From assembly GCA_013140955.1 (NCBI GenBank), contig JABFRY010000157.1, positions 1-6,474 on the forward strand: DNA of 6,474 nucleotides, given 5' to 3'. This document shows, one piece after another, positions 5,395 through 6,474 of this stretch. The translations under genes were made by a program, and so were the position numbers. Source of the stretch: Acidobacteriota bacterium. Its GTDB lineage: Bacteria; Acidobacteriota; Vicinamibacteria; Vicinamibacterales; UBA2999. The stretch's first letter is position 1; every line of letters starts with the position of its first letter. The notes beneath the pieces are model-generated. The model was not told the origin of the DNA. It was given only the letters and a program-made list of their open reading frames with translations, and did no database searches.

Positions 5395-6416
5395 TGCTCC
5401 CGGGTCAGCAACTGCTCGAGGGTCACGCCGACCTGCGACCCGCCCTCGCCGAACGCGGTGCCCGTGCGGCGCTCCGCGAAATGGCTCTGGGCCAGCGCAT
5501 AGATGGCAGGGGTGAGCTCGATGTAGCCGACCTCCCGCACGAGCGCTTCCGCCTCGAAGAACGACCCGACCAACTGCGCCACCTCGGGTCGGTCCGCCGC
5601 CTGGCGCGACACGTAGACGAACAGCGGCCGCGACAGCGGCTGGTAGGTGCCGGTGCGCACCGTGTCCGCGGACGGGCCGATCGGGCCGGCGCCGTTGTCG
5701 TCGTTGCCGTCGTCCACCGGCACCAGCCTCAGGGAGTCGCGATTCTGCTCGAAGTAGGCGAGCGGCATGAAGCCCAGGGCGAGCGCGTCGCCGCCGATGC
5801 CCTGCACCAGGACGTTGTCGTCCTCGCTCGACGTGAAGTCGCCGCGGCTGGCGCCCTCTTCCCCGACGGTCGCTTCGGTGAAGTAGTCGTAGGTGCCCGA
5901 GTCGACGCCGGCGCCGAACAGGTGAATCTCCTGGTCGGGCCAGTCGCTGCGCACCTGATTCCAGCGGGTGATCCGGCCCTGCGCCGCCGGCTCCCAGAGC
6001 CGCTTGAGCTCGTCGACCGTGATCGACGTGGCCCACGTGTTGCTCGGGTGCACCACCACCGCCAGGCCGTCGTAGGCGACGGGCAGCTCGATGTATTCGA
6101 TGCCGGCGGCCGCGCAGGCCTGGATCTCCGTGGGGCGAATCGGGCGCGACGCGTCGCTGATGTCGGTCTCGCCGCGGCAGAACTTCTGGAAGCCTCCGCC
6201 CGTGCCCGAGATGCCGACCGTGATCCGGACCGACGGGTCCACTTTCTGGAACTCCTCGGCGACCGCCTCCGCGATGGGAAACACCGTGCTCGAGCCGTCG
6301 ATGGTGACCAGTGCCGGCGTCCGTGCACCGTCCGCCCCATCCGGCGCCCCGCCCCCACAGGCCGCTGCCGTGACGGCAACGCCCACACACACGCCCAGCA
6401 GTCGCTTCGTGAACAT
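5391..6416 (-). CDS. pstS: Periplasmic phosphate-binding lipoprotein PstS (SphX-like class)
   Basis: Captures phosphate outside the inner membrane and hands it to PstC-PstA. From the ATG at 6416 it has 341 residues. MFTKRLLGVCVGVAVTAAAC is a lipoprotein signal with Cys20 as the anchor; Ala rather than Leu at -3 makes the lipobox slightly atypical. Binding-fold motifs are IDGSSTVFPIAEAV (39-52), GISGTGGGFQKF (68-79), DISDASRPI (85-93), YDGLAVVV (115-122) and GVDSGTYDYF (170-179). The C-terminal half (TGTYQPLSRPLFVYVS, then GYIELTPAIYALAQSHF) is typical of the SphX/PtsS_2 type rather than E. coli PstS. An acidic loop DDGNDDNG (235-242) is encoded by a 12-bp imperfect tandem duplication. A GTG at 6425 would add three residues; neither start has a strong Shine-Dalgarno sequence, and ATG is preferred. 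It is the first gene of the operon. Confidence 0.95.
   Translation of the reverse strand: MFTKRLLGVCVGVAVTAAACGGGAPDGADGARTPALVTIDGSSTVFPIAEAVAEEFQKVDPSVRITVGISGTGGGFQKFCRGETDISDASRPIRPTEIQACAAAGIEYIELPVAYDGLAVVVHPSNTWATSITVDELKRLWEPAAQGRITRWNQVRSDWPDQEIHLFGAGVDSGTYDYFTEATVGEEGASRGDFTSSEDDNVLVQGIGGDALALGFMPLAYFEQNRDSLRLVPVDDGNDDNGAGPIGPSADTVRTGTYQPLSRPLFVYVSRQAADRPEVAQLVGSFFEAEALVREVGYIELTPAIYALAQSHFAERRTGTAFGEGGSQVGVTLEQLLTREQ
5691..5714. repeat. 12-bp imperfect tandem duplication inside pstS
   Basis: Units gccgttgtcgtc (5691-5702) and gttgccgtcgtc (5703-5714) differ by swapped codons. On the coding strand they read Asp-Asp-Gly-Asn then Asp-Asp-Asn-Gly. This lengthens an acidic surface loop in PstS without changing frame. 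Confidence 0.6.
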
Positions 6417-6440
6417 GCCGACCACGCTATCCGTCGGGAA

Positions 6441-6473
6441 TTTCGCGGCGGTTTCCGCGGTGTTAAATCCGTG
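6441..6473 (-). promoter_or_regulatory. Three 11-bp imperfect units upstream of pstS (possible Pho-box-like operator)
   Basis: On the minus strand, CACGGATTTAA (6473-6463), CACCGCGGAAA (6462-6452) and CCGCCGCGAAA (6451-6441) follow one another with an exact 11-bp period and end in AA or AAA. PhoB-type operators are direct repeats with an 11-bp period, and a pst operon is the usual target, so the place fits. The units do not match the E. coli CTGTCAT consensus, and an 11-bp period in GC-rich DNA may be chance. No convincing -35/-10 pair is visible in the 58 bases between pstS and the window edge; the promoter may lie further upstream, outside the window. Confidence 0.25.
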
Positions 6474-6474
6474 T

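Noticed and set aside
5395..6390. N-terminal extension of pstC, since its frame is open far upstream
   Set aside because: This stretch is the pstS gene in another frame. The extension is Arg/Gly-rich nonsense, and the ATG at 5394 gives a normal PstC length.

Overview
This is a high-GC bacterial chromosomal segment (about two thirds G+C by eye). All recognisable genes lie on the minus strand. Two lipoprotein signal peptides (on PstS and on the truncated gene at the left edge) and a hexameric-type (type II) citrate synthase point to a Gram-negative-type organism. A Zn-ribbon YacG protein and a PstS of the SphX-like class are compatible with Acidobacteriota or a proteobacterial lineage, but I cannot settle the phylum from sequence alone.

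In transcription order (right to left), the first block is a complete phosphate-uptake operon: pstS (6416-5391), pstC (5394-4519), pstA (4522-3629), pstB (3629-2793) and phoU (2679-1999). The four transporter genes are joined by stop/start overlaps (ATGA, GTGA, TGATG). PhoU is separated from pstB by a 113-nt gap with two perfect inverted repeats, and it restarts on a GTG with a good Shine-Dalgarno sequence. PstS captures periplasmic phosphate, PstC and PstA form the membrane channel, PstB hydrolyses ATP to drive import, and PhoU links transporter state to Pho signalling. No phoR/phoB-type regulator is in the window. The 58 bases upstream of pstS hold three imperfect 11-bp units that could be a PhoB-type operator; this is tentative.

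A 196-nt non-coding stretch (1998-1803) follows phoU. It holds a large GC-rich inverted repeat next to phoU and then a short tandem-repeat tract with a GAGCCGG core. Next come yacG (1802-1617), a small Zn-ribbon protein of the DNA gyrase inhibitor family, and gltA (1604-318), citrate synthase, only 12 nt apart and probably co-transcribed. A 10-bp stem capped by a UUCG tetraloop lies immediately after gltA. The window ends in the first 90 codons of a putative lipoprotein gene (270-1, running off the edge), whose low-complexity linker is encoded by 15-bp and 18-bp tandem repeats.

Overall this is mostly ordinary housekeeping DNA. I see no clear new biological system. The points worth a second look are the yacG-gltA pairing, the hairpins around phoU, the repeat tracts, the edge lipoprotein and the possible pstS operator.
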